A stretch of 9,169 bases of DNA from Candidatus Naiadarchaeum limnaeum (GTDB lineage: Archaea; Undinarchaeota; Undinarchaeia; Undinarchaeales; Naiadarchaeaceae), in assembly GCA_014189685.1 (NCBI GenBank), contig DVAB01000032.1, positions 1 through 9,169 of the forward strand. Direction: 5' to 3'. The translations under genes and the position numbers were made by a program. The notes under the pieces were generated by a model. It did no database searches, had not been told where the DNA came from, and saw nothing but the letters and a program-made list of their open reading frames with translations. This document shows positions 1 to 5,529 of the stretch, in pieces (position 1 is the first letter of the stretch; each line of letters opens with the position of its first letter).

Positions 1-1
1 C

Positions 2-148
2 GCAGCAGTTGTAAAAGTAAAGCCAACAAAACCGTTCTGCATTGAAAAGGCAGCTGATTTCCCACCACTTGGAAGATTTGCAATCAGGGATATGGGTGCA
101 ACAGTGGGCGCAGGATTAGTTCTTGAAGTTACAGCAAGACATAAATAA
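2..148 (+). CDS. tuf: Elongation factor 1-alpha (EF-Tu family), C-terminal end, partial
   Basis: This is the last 48 codons of translation elongation factor 1-alpha, the GTPase that delivers aminoacyl-tRNA to the ribosome. The 5' part lies outside the window. The visible residues belong to beta-barrel domain 3. They read through a KPFCIE motif, a [10 protein letters not shown] strand and the closing [12 protein letters not shown] segment, which is the characteristic end of archaeal and eukaryotic EF-1A. The stop is TAA at 146-148. The next gene is ribosomal protein S10, the order expected at the end of the archaeal str operon (S12-S7-EF2-EF1A-S10). The family call is secure from this tail, although the GTPase domain cannot be inspected here. 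Confidence 0.95.
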   Translation, partial: AAVVKVKPTKPFCIEKAADFPPLGRFAIRDMGATVGAGLVLEVTARHK

Positions 149-156
149 GAATTCTT

Positions 157-175
157 GAAATTTTAAAAGATTTTT
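157..175 (+). terminator. Possible T-rich transcription terminator after EF-1A
   Basis: Two T runs (161-164 and 171-175) lie shortly after the EF-1A stop and before the S10 promoter. Archaeal RNA polymerase often stops at oligo-T tracts without a hairpin, and no hairpin is evident here. The tract is short, so read-through into rps10 is equally plausible. Confidence 0.3.
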
Positions 176-189
176 GAGAGAGCGAGAGC

Positions 190-198
190 TTTAAATAT
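190..198 (+). promoter_or_regulatory. TATA box of rps10
   Basis: The sequence TTTAAATAT is centred about 31 bases before the S10 ATG and preceded by a purine-rich BRE-like stretch. This places transcription start near 219-222 and gives an almost leaderless mRNA, so S10 can be transcribed separately from EF-1A even though the two genes form the classical str cluster. Confidence 0.65.
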
Positions 199-224
199 TC
201 ATCCTGTTATTATATAGGCGCGAA

Positions 225-536
225 ATGGTAACAAAAGCAAGAATCAGACTGAGCAGCACAAACATAGGCCAGCTGAATGAAATAACAAACACAATTAGGC
301 AGATTGCTGAACAAAATAAAGTTAATTATGCTGGCCCGATTCCACTTCCTACTAAGAGGTTAAAAATTACTACTCGCAAGTCTGTTTCAGGCGATGGAAC
401 GATGACTTGGGACAGATATGAAATGCGAATTCACAAAAGAGTTATTGATATTGAACCGAATGAAAGAGTTTTAAGGCAGGTTATGAGAATACAAGTTCCG
501 GAGGGAGTAAATATTCAGATTGAGGTAAAGAGTTAG
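225..536 (+). CDS. rps10: Small ribosomal subunit protein uS10
   Basis: The 103-residue product is ribosomal protein S10 of the archaeal/eukaryotic (S20e-like) type. It binds the head of the 30S subunit near 16S rRNA and S3/S14. The diagnostic features are the N-terminal [10 protein letters not shown] strand, the [10 protein letters not shown] loop around residues 37-46, the [24 protein letters not shown] segment (written here only in part: [18 protein letters not shown]), and the C-terminal [10 protein letters not shown] strand. Length is normal for the family. The ATG follows a TATA box by about 31 bases and has no Shine-Dalgarno, consistent with a leaderless start. It sits 76 bases after EF-1A, the conserved archaeal str order. 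Confidence 0.97.
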   Translation: MVTKARIRLSSTNIGQLNEITNTIRQIAEQNKVNYAGPIPLPTKRLKITTRKSVSGDGTMTWDRYEMRIHKRVIDIEPNERVLRQVMRIQVPEGVNIQIEVKS

Positions 537-542
537 AGCAAA

Positions 543-549
543 TTATAAA
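543..549 (+). promoter_or_regulatory. TATA box of the SWIM-protein gene
   Basis: TTATAAA is centred about 31 bases upstream of the ATG at 577 in the 40-base gap after rps10. There is no Shine-Dalgarno before that ATG, so a leaderless transcript starting around 571-577 is the simplest reading. It implies the gene is transcribed independently of the ribosomal genes. Confidence 0.55.
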
Positions 550-576
550 GCCTAGTTTAACGACTTTTAACTTATT

Positions 577-2139
577 ATGCGAAAAGATGCAGCTGCACAT
601 AAAAGATTTGATCGCTATAGAAGGGAGACAATTGAATTTCTCGAAAGACTAGAACCACGTTTGAGAGAGCTAGGGCTTAGTGTGCCTACTTCTCTGGCAA
701 AGCTTCTTTTTGACCCAGGATTATCGCCGCAAAACATTCAAATGATTGCTGAAAATATGGTTTTCACGGAGAGCAGAGTTAGAAAGGGCATTCAAATATT
801 CTCAGATAGAGAGAAATACATAAAGCCGCACGAATATGCCTGCTTAGACGGCTATAATCATGCGTACATTTTATTTGTTGGATCACAGGAAGAGCCAGCT
901 AAATATTACAAAACAGAAATTGTTGAGTTATACAGATCTCTAAGACCAAAACCGCGAGAATTGAAATTGGACAATATTATTTGGAGATGCGACTGCGAGG
1001 ATGAAGCTCTTGGGTGGGGAACTGCAGGCGGCAAAGTAAGGCTTTGCAAACATATTATTTCAACAATGCTGTATATTGTTTGGCAAGCTGAGCAAGATTT
1101 TAGAAAATTTAAGAAATTCAGAAATGATGAAGCAAAAAAATATGAGCTGGAAATTTTAGATTTTACAAAACTTGACGAATTAATTGCTTTTGTTTGGATA
1201 CTATTGGATTTAGTCGATCCAGATAGCAAACTTTCTGGTGCAGCTGAATTAAAAAAAAGCATAACAAAAGTTATCAGTGAAATTGAAATGCCTTTAGTAG
1301 AAGCAATAGATAGAGAATTTTTAGCAAGAGTTGCTGTAGAATATAGGAGAGCGGAGGTTAGAGAAGAAAGCAAAAGGTTACGAGCTTTTGCATCTATTTG
1401 CTATGCAGTATTAGGAGCGTATTATGAAAGATTTGGTAGCAGAGAGTGGAGAACAGGTGAGTTTCCATCAGGACAGTTTAACAAAGATATTAGTTCCTAT
1501 CAACAAAAACGTGCTTTAGAGATAAGAAAATTTTCTCAAGATTTGGAATTAGTTAAAAGAGGAAGAACAAGAGAGATAGATTTTGAAAATCGTAGAAGAG
1601 AAGTCCAAGAAGCGATAAGAAGGACAGAGAATGATTTAAATGAGCTGATAGAAGCTTATAAAAACTTCAGGCTTAAGGCAATTTTAGATTTGATAGCAGC
1701 ACAGGGCGAATTGGATTTCTTGCAGCCACGATTTACATGGAAAGATAGTGAAAGGGATTTGGAAAGATTAAAAGAGAGGCAAGATTTTTTCGATCGCATT
1801 TTAAAAGAAAAGCCAATGAGAATTTACTTTGGAGGGCTAGCAGTAAGAAGGAGCCTTTTGAGATTCTTAAAAGAAAGAGAAACTAGACAGAGAATGTGGA
1901 GCGATCTGCTTCGCGATGCTATACGCTCACTCAGAAGAGAAGCACTTGCATATGCAACAGTTTTTGCAGCAATAGCCGATTTATCAGCATCTAGGCAGGA
2001 ATTATTTAGCAGATTGGAAGAAACAGTTGATAAAAGAGAAAAAATCGTTAAAGAGCTTGGGACGCAGCGAGCTTCAGTAGAAGTTATGAAAAGCTATAAA
2101 GCCGTAAAAGAAAGGTTAGAAAGAAGGACTACTCGCTAA
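577..2139 (+). CDS. SWIM zinc-finger protein with long charged helical tail
   Basis: The product is a 520-residue protein of unknown function. The one recognisable element is a SWIM-type zinc finger: Cys138-x-Cys140, a 16-residue spacer, then Cys157-x-His159, embedded in WRCDCEDE and VRLCKHII. SWIM fingers bind one zinc and occur in proteins that contact DNA or protein partners, including Swi2/Snf2 ATPases, transposases and recombination factors. No helicase or nuclease motif is visible, so this is a stand-alone SWIM protein. An N-terminal region (1-130) precedes the finger. Residues 170-520 are almost entirely charged alpha helix rich in Arg, Glu and Lys, with likely coiled coils around 300-410 and 480-520. 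The ATG is preceded by a TATA box and no Shine-Dalgarno. It is codirectional with rps10 and followed by tRNA-Ser. A nucleic-acid-associated role is inference. Confidence 0.75.
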   Translation: MRKDAAAHKRFDRYRRETIEFLERLEPRLRELGLSVPTSLAKLLFDPGLSPQNIQMIAENMVFTESRVRKGIQIFSDREKYIKPHEYACLDGYNHAYILFVGSQEEPAKYYKTEIVELYRSLRPKPRELKLDNIIWRCDCEDEALGWGTAGGKVRLCKHIISTMLYIVWQAEQDFRKFKKFRNDEAKKYELEILDFTKLDELIAFVWILLDLVDPDSKLSGAAELKKSITKVISEIEMPLVEAIDREFLARVAVEYRRAEVREESKRLRAFASICYAVLGAYYERFGSREWRTGEFPSGQFNKDISSYQQKRALEIRKFSQDLELVKRGRTREIDFENRRREVQEAIRRTENDLNELIEAYKNFRLKAILDLIAAQGELDFLQPRFTWKDSERDLERLKERQDFFDRILKEKPMRIYFGGLAVRRSLLRFLKERETRQRMWSDLLRDAIRSLRREALAYATVFAAIADLSASRQELFSRLEETVDKREKIVKELGTQRASVEVMKSYKAVKERLERRTTR

Positions 2140-2151
2140 TTTTGAAAAGGT

Positions 2152-2160
2152 TTTTATTAA
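2152..2160 (+). promoter_or_regulatory. TATA box of tRNA-Ser
   Basis: An AT-rich TTTTATTAA element is centred about 27 bases before the mature tRNA 5' end and preceded by a purine-rich BRE-like GAAAAGG. A second AT stretch (2170-2176) is too close to the tRNA to position its start. Confidence 0.5.
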
Positions 2161-2182
2161 GAGCCGAACTTTATATGTGCGT

Positions 2183-2328
2183 GCCGAGGTGGCGGAATCC
2201 GGTATCGCGCCAGTCTTGAGCCGCGAGGTGTCCGAAGCGCTTGTGAGCAACTAAGCAAAGAAAATGGACACCGAGCGATAGATAACTGGTCCCGCAAGGG
2301 GTTACAGGTTCAAATCCTGTCCTCGGCG
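2183..2328 (+). tRNA. tRNA-Ser(UGA) with a 63-nt intron
   Basis: The gene folds as a class II tRNA. The acceptor stem is 2183-2189 with 2321-2327. The D arm uses GCG (2192-2194) and CGC (2206-2208), with G18 G19 at 2201-2202. The anticodon stem is CCAGT (2210-2214) with ACTGG (2285-2289). A long variable arm occupies 2290-2303. The T arm is 2304-2320 with loop TTCAAAT. Removing 2221-2283 gives the anticodon loop CTTGAGA, with anticodon UGA at 2217-2219. The discriminator is G (2328), as expected for serine and unlike the A of leucine tRNAs. No CCA is encoded. The spliced length is 83 nt. The isoacceptor call rests on the stem register and discriminator, because a register shift would read GAG (Leu). 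Confidence 0.88.
2221..2283 (+). other. tRNA intron at canonical position 37/38
   Basis: This 63-base insertion separates the two halves of the anticodon loop. Its ends pair with each other: CGC (2222-2224) with GCG (2275-2277), then tandem G-A mismatches, then a 7-bp helix of 2227-2233 with 2266-2272. Archaeal splicing endonuclease cuts a bulge-helix-bulge at such junctions. The central helix here (2215-2218 with 2278-2281) has only two Watson-Crick pairs, so the motif appears relaxed. Exact ends are inferred from the resulting anticodon loop. Confidence 0.75.
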
Positions 2329-2329
2329 C

Positions 2330-2397
2330 TCATTTAATATCGGCTTCACATGTGCAGGCAAAGATTGCAAGGGAATTGGTAAACCGATATTAAATGA
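2330..2397 (+). repeat. Perfect 14-bp inverted repeat around a 40-base centre
   Basis: Bases 2330-2343 (TCATTTAATATCGG) are exactly complementary to 2384-2397. The 40-base centre contains a small hairpin, GCAA-AGA-TTGC, at 2358-2368, and the palindrome CACATGTG upstream of it. The left arm begins one base after the tRNA discriminator position and the right arm ends 15 bases before the thioredoxin-like gene. It could be a tRNA-trailer hairpin or terminator, a small structured RNA, a regulatory leader hairpin, or a miniature mobile element. No transposase or clear target duplication is present. The AT-rich arms also resemble TATA boxes, one facing each way. Confidence 0.8.
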
Positions 2398-2403
2398 TAA
2401 AAT

Positions 2404-2409
2404 GGTGAT
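2404..2409 (+). promoter_or_regulatory. Shine-Dalgarno of the thioredoxin-like gene
   Basis: GGTGAT, the archaeal Shine-Dalgarno consensus complementary to the 16S rRNA 3' end, ends three bases before the ATG at 2413. It fixes that start. It also implies a mRNA with a leader, so transcription probably begins at or upstream of the inverted repeat rather than at the ATG. Confidence 0.6.
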
Positions 2410-2412
2410 AGA

Positions 2413-2784
2413 ATGAACAAAAAAGACATTATGATAGGAGCAATAGTTGCGGTAATTGTGATAATAGGAGCTATTTACTTTCTGTATCCGAAGCAAGAGC
2501 AACCAGGAAAATATGATAGCTTTGCGCAATGCCTGACAGAAAAGGGCGCTGCAATGTATGGAGCATATTGGTGTAATCACTGCGCTGCGCAAAAAGAAAT
2601 GTTTGGCAAATCTTTCAAATACATAAATTATGTTGAGTGCGATGCCAGAGGGGAAAATGCAAAGCCAGAGCTGTGCGAGCAGGCTGGAATTACAGGATAT
2701 CCAACTTGGATTATAAATGGTGAAACTTACAAAGGAGTGCAGCAACTAGAAACACTCGCAAGCATAACAAATTGCACTATTTAA
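2413..2784 (+). CDS. Membrane-anchored thioredoxin-like protein (VKOR-partner type)
   Basis: The 123-residue product has an N-terminal membrane anchor (about residues 6-25) followed by a small thioredoxin-fold domain. The active site is WCNHC with Cys54 and Cys57, inside the YGAYWCNHCAAQKEMFG context typical of the thioredoxin domains fused to or partnered with vitamin K epoxide reductase. A cis-proline loop is visible at GYPTW (Pro97). Four further cysteines (40, 76, 88, 121) could form structural or relay disulfides. With two lysines before the anchor, the domain should face outside, where it would act in disulfide formation or exchange on exported proteins. No VKOR or DsbB partner lies in the window. 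It is followed 12 bases later by the MazG-like gene and is probably cotranscribed with it. Confidence 0.85.
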   Translation: MNKKDIMIGAIVAVIVIIGAIYFLYPKQEQPGKYDSFAQCLTEKGAAMYGAYWCNHCAAQKEMFGKSFKYINYVECDARGENAKPELCEQAGITGYPTWIINGETYKGVQQLETLASITNCTI

Positions 2785-2785
2785 A

Positions 2786-2792
2786 AAGGAGG
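2786..2792 (+). promoter_or_regulatory. Strong Shine-Dalgarno of the MazG-like gene
   Basis: AAAGGAGG at the 3' side of the preceding stop codon lies four bases before the ATG at 2797. It is the strongest ribosome binding site in the window, and it supports translation from a shared message with the thioredoxin-like gene. Confidence 0.7.
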
Positions 2793-2796
2793 CACT

Positions 2797-3045
2797 ATGA
2801 GCAAAACTGCAATTCAGTACTATGAGAATAAATATAGTGGAAACAAAGAAAAGGCTTTCATACACCTGACAAGAGAAGTTGGAGAATTGGCCGCAGGAAT
2901 TGAGCGCGGAAATGATGAGATGGCAAAACTGGAATTAACAGAAATTTCTGCGCTTTGCTTTTATCTTGCAAAGCTGTATAATTTTGATTTGCTTGCAAAT
3001 ATTGAAACTCTTTATAAGAAAAAATTGGAAGCACAGAAAAAATAA
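2797..3045 (+). CDS. Minimal MazG-like nucleotide pyrophosphohydrolase homologue
   Basis: This 82-residue all-helical protein resembles the MazG/all-alpha NTP pyrophosphohydrolase superfamily, whose members hydrolyse (d)NTPs to NMP and pyrophosphate, often removing damaged or non-canonical nucleotides. The metal-binding pattern is visible: Glu27-x-x-Glu30 (in REVGEL), then a 15-residue gap, then Glu46-x-x-Glu49 (in LELTEI). The family usually has Asp at the last position, so Glu49 is a conservative deviation. The C-terminal helix after residue 70 is short and lysine-rich. At this size it would need to form a dimer or tetramer to build an active site. The start is set by a strong Shine-Dalgarno. 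Pairing with a thioredoxin-like gene may be coincidental. Substrate cannot be predicted. Confidence 0.72.
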   Translation: MSKTAIQYYENKYSGNKEKAFIHLTREVGELAAGIERGNDEMAKLELTEISALCFYLAKLYNFDLLANIETLYKKKLEAQKK

Positions 3046-3061
3046 TTATTTTATTAAGAAA

Positions 3062-4090
3062 TCAAGGCTGTACTTGAAATGTTCCAAATTCTGTTGTTAT
3101 CTCAACTAACGCCGTACACCAGCCGGGCTGTTGTGAACAAGTTCCATAGTCTTGCGCAAAAACAGAAATTGTGTCGCCTCCTCTAAATGCCGCCCCTAGA
3201 GTGGCCGATAACGGAACTACATTAAAAGCAGCATTTTGACCATTTGGCAAAGACACAGTAGCAACTGGAATTGTAGAAGGCGGAGCATTGCCACCAGGAG
3301 TTATTCTTGCCTCAATTGTTGGATCTGAAGTACAGGAAACAGGTGCTCGTTCACAGTGAATGCTTATCCCAGTTATTGCTCCCGGTCTCATCATTGTATA
3401 CTGGGATGGATTTCCTTGATGAGAAACAAATTGAGTTTCTGTCTGCATCCAGTCGCCTCTTTGCAAAACTGTTTCATCGCTTACAAATGGTAAGTATGAG
3501 GTGCCACCACTAATTGTTTGTGGGGGTGGAGTTGTGTGTTGAACTTCTACCGGCACCCAGTCAAGGTAAAAAGTCACATTTTCTGCAAAAGAATTACTAA
3601 CGACTACTTTAAACTTGCTATTATCAAAATCAGCAGGTGCCCAAGTGAAATCAGATGTTACATCGATTAAGTATGTTTGCTCTGTATTTGTAAGGCTTGG
3701 AGTATAATGTGCAGGCCCCCAAGTTACGCCAAAATCCTTAGATACTAGCACTTTCAAGATCGCTGAACTATTAACTGGGACTACGCCAGATTTATAAGCA
3801 TCAAGTCTGACAACTACTGAACTTATTATATTATTGGTAGGAATATTAAAGTTATAGTTATACCAGTGAGTCGCTTTAGTTGCATTTGGAGAACTACCAC
3901 TTGCTGTTGCAGTCCCGCCACCATCAGCAAAAGCATTTTCGCAATTAAACCATCCCAAACTTCCTGGATCTGGCGAACATGCAGTTGGACTATTAAAATC
4001 AGTTATCCCAAAAACTATAATTGCAAAAATCGCCACGCTTAGAACTATTGAAGAAATAACTCCGTATATTAAAAATTTTCTTTTGCCCAT
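3062..4090 (-). CDS. Secreted or membrane-anchored two-domain beta-rich protein, function unknown
   Basis: The 342-residue product begins MGKRKF and has a hydrophobic segment at about 7-29, either a signal peptide or an N-terminal anchor. Residues 75-185 look like a beta-sandwich of carbohydrate-binding or adhesin type, with a VSKDFGVTW turn and an ending YLDWVPVEV strand. A Pro/Thr linker (186-194) leads to a second beta-rich domain (195-342) with MRPGAITGISI and closing FGTF strands. Cysteines come in close pairs (38/50, 246/253, 318/325), suggesting extracellular disulfides. Three N-glycosylation sequons are at Asn69, Asn107 and Asn171. The reading frame extends upstream to 4369, but that extension overlaps the HAD gene and its promoter, so the ATG at 4090 is chosen. 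I recognise no enzyme motif. A surface or binding role is inference. Confidence 0.75.
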   Translation of the reverse strand: MGKRKFLIYGVISSIVLSVAIFAIIVFGITDFNSPTACSPDPGSLGWFNCENAFADGGGTATASGSSPNATKATHWYNYNFNIPTNNIISSVVVRLDAYKSGVVPVNSSAILKVLVSKDFGVTWGPAHYTPSLTNTEQTYLIDVTSDFTWAPADFDNSKFKVVVSNSFAENVTFYLDWVPVEVQHTTPPPQTISGGTSYLPFVSDETVLQRGDWMQTETQFVSHQGNPSQYTMMRPGAITGISIHCERAPVSCTSDPTIEARITPGGNAPPSTIPVATVSLPNGQNAAFNVVPLSATLGAAFRGGDTISVFAQDYGTCSQQPGWCTALVEITTEFGTFQVQP

Positions 4091-4118
4091 CTCCCTCAAA
4101 CAACTTACCGAGGGCAAA

Positions 4119-4126
4119 TATTTAAA
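4119..4126. promoter_or_regulatory. Shared TATA element of the divergent pair
   Basis: TATTTAAA (forward) reads TTTAAATA on the reverse strand. It is centred about 29 bases before the HAD ATG at 4151 and about 32 bases before the reverse ATG at 4090. One near-symmetric box could therefore recruit TBP for both genes. It supports both chosen starts. Confidence 0.6.
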
Positions 4127-4150
4127 GATTTGCATATTGTAGTATATGAA

Positions 4151-4804
4151 ATGAAACCATACTTGATTTTCGATTACGATGGAACTCTTGTAAACAGCAA
4201 AGAGATGTGGCTCTCTGCTTTTAAAGAAGTGATGAAAAAATTCGGCCATGAAATGCGCAATGAAGATATTAAAGCAAGAATGGGCCCGAAAACAAAGGAA
4301 ATGATAGCGCTTTGTCTTCCTGAAAATGAAAAACAAAAGGCAGAGCTTGGAAAAGAAATGATTGACCAAATTGTTTCAAGCGAAAAAGGATTGAAACTTG
4401 TAAATCTCTGTTCAAATGCGCTTGAAACGATTACAGCATTAAAAAAGAAAGGCTACAAAATGAGCTTAGTCACAAATTCAGATGCGGCTTTTGTTTTTGC
4501 AAGCTTGAAAAGATTTCAAATTCAAGATGGATTTTGGGATTTAATAATTACTGCTGATGACCCTTTTGCCAAAAAAGAGGACTCATTTAAATTTTTAACA
4601 GAGGCGCTTGAATTGAACAATGGAATAGTTTACATCGCAGATAAAGCGAGCGATGCTGCGCTTGCGAAAAATGCAGGAGTGAAAAGTGTAATTATTGCAA
4701 GTGCGCATTCTTGGGATAGTGAGGAAAAAATTATGGCTGCGCGGCCGGATTTCTTAATTCATGATTTAAAAGAATTGCCAAAATTATTAACGAAAAGCTT
4801 ATAA
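4151..4804 (+). CDS. HAD-superfamily phosphatase (phosphoglycolate-phosphatase-like)
   Basis: The 217-residue product is a haloacid-dehalogenase-type hydrolase, probably a cytosolic phosphatase of small phosphorylated metabolites. Motif I is DYDGT with nucleophile Asp8 and acid/base Asp10. Motif II is LVTNS with Thr108. The motif III lysine is in FAKKEDS (141-142). Motif IV is YIADKASDAALAKNAG with Asp164 and Asp168. The helical insert between motifs I and II (about 15-90) is a C1-type cap as in phosphoglycolate phosphatases. Motif IV usually reads GD, so the Ala before Asp164 is slightly unusual. An in-frame ATG at 4130 lies only about 8 bases from the TATA box centre, so 4151 is preferred and the mRNA is probably leaderless. 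The aquaporin gene follows after 23 bases. The substrate cannot be assigned. Confidence 0.88.
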   Translation: MKPYLIFDYDGTLVNSKEMWLSAFKEVMKKFGHEMRNEDIKARMGPKTKEMIALCLPENEKQKAELGKEMIDQIVSSEKGLKLVNLCSNALETITALKKKGYKMSLVTNSDAAFVFASLKRFQIQDGFWDLIITADDPFAKKEDSFKFLTEALELNNGIVYIADKASDAALAKNAGVKSVIIASAHSWDSEEKIMAARPDFLIHDLKELPKLLTKSL

Positions 4805-4827
4805 GAGCAATTTCTTTATTTGCGCTT

Positions 4828-5529
4828 ATGAATGGGAAGGCATACCTTGCTGAGTTAATTGGAACATTCACGCTCGTATTCTTCGGAAGCATGTCAATCA
4901 CTGTTTTTGCAGAAATTTTCAAGCCACTTGGGGCAGCCGGGCTTATTGGAATTGCATTTACCCATGGGCTTGCCTTAATGATAATTGTTTATGCATATGG
5001 CCAAGTTTCAGGCGCGCATGTAAACCCCGCAATTACAATCGGCCTTATGGCAGCAAAAAAGATTGAGGCTGGGAAAGGAGCTGTTTATATTGTAATGCAA
5101 TTAATTGGCGGCGCAATTGCAGGAATTTTGCACTGGATTATTTTGCCAGTTGTGGGAAAAGCAACAAATTATGGTGTCCCTGCTCTTGGAGAACTAATGA
5201 TAAAAACGCCGATGAGCGGATTGTTTGCTGAATTAGTGCTGACAATCTTTCTTTCCTTAACCGTCTATGGAGTTGTAAGCGGAAAGGTTCCGCAAGATGC
5301 AAGCGGCTTTGCAATTGGGGGAACTCTTCTAATAACAATTTTAATTGGTGGCCCACTGACAGGCGCGTCCTTAAATCCAGCAAGATTTTTTGGCCCAGCA
5401 CTAGCAACATTTTTAGGAGGCGGCACTAATTTAATTGCAGATGCGTGGCAATGGATTGTTTACGGAGTTGGGCCAATTATAGGAGCGCTCATTGGAACTT
5501 TGCTCTATAAATTTGGAATGGCTGACTAA
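4828..5529 (+). CDS. Aquaporin (MIP family channel)
   Basis: The 233-residue product is a six-helix aquaporin of the cytoplasmic membrane. The two NPA boxes are at residues 66-68 (GAHVNPAITIG) and 183-185 (GASLNPARFFG), each in a half-membrane loop, and the internal duplication is clear. By hand alignment to E. coli AqpZ the aromatic/arginine filter positions are His46 (helix 2), Ile171 (helix 5), Ala180 (loop E) and Arg186. AqpZ has Phe/His/Thr/Arg there. His/Ile/Ala/Arg matches some plant tonoplast aquaporins, which suggests permeability to water and possibly ammonia, urea or hydrogen peroxide. The GlpF-type extra Asp is absent from the second NPA loop, arguing against a dedicated glycerol facilitator. 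No Shine-Dalgarno is visible. Closeness to the HAD gene suggests cotranscription. Its stop overlaps that of the convergent permease gene. Confidence 0.95.
   Translation: MNGKAYLAELIGTFTLVFFGSMSITVFAEIFKPLGAAGLIGIAFTHGLALMIIVYAYGQVSGAHVNPAITIGLMAAKKIEAGKGAVYIVMQLIGGAIAGILHWIILPVVGKATNYGVPALGELMIKTPMSGLFAELVLTIFLSLTVYGVVSGKVPQDASGFAIGGTLLITILIGGPLTGASLNPARFFGPALATFLGGGTNLIADAWQWIVYGVGPIIGALIGTLLYKFGMAD

Noticed and set aside
906-1373. Reverse-strand frame of 155 codons inside the SWIM gene
   Set aside because: Low-complexity Ser/Leu/Phe shadow of a Glu/Lys-rich coding strand, with no promoter or family resemblance.
2183-2328. tRNA-Leu(GAG) reading of the class II tRNA
   Set aside because: It needs an A-C mismatch at the base of the anticodon loop, and leucine tRNAs carry discriminator A. 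The serine register pairs fully and has discriminator G.
2302-2745. Reverse-strand open frame of 147 codons ending RRGQDLNL
   Set aside because: The ending is the well-known spurious translation of the antisense T arm of a tRNA, and the rest is the complement of the thioredoxin-like gene.
2797-3045. Toxin-antitoxin system suggested by a MazG-like gene
   Set aside because: There is no MazE or MazF neighbour. MazG-like enzymes are mostly housekeeping, and the adjacent gene is a thioredoxin-like protein.
4130-4150. Upstream ATG of the HAD gene
   Set aside because: It lies only about 8 bases from the TATA box centre, so it would precede the transcription start. The ATG at 4151 leads directly into the conserved first strand.
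4091-4369. 93-codon N-terminal extension of the reverse secreted protein
   Set aside because: It overlaps the HAD coding region and the shared promoter, and it would bury the signal-like hydrophobic segment inside the protein.
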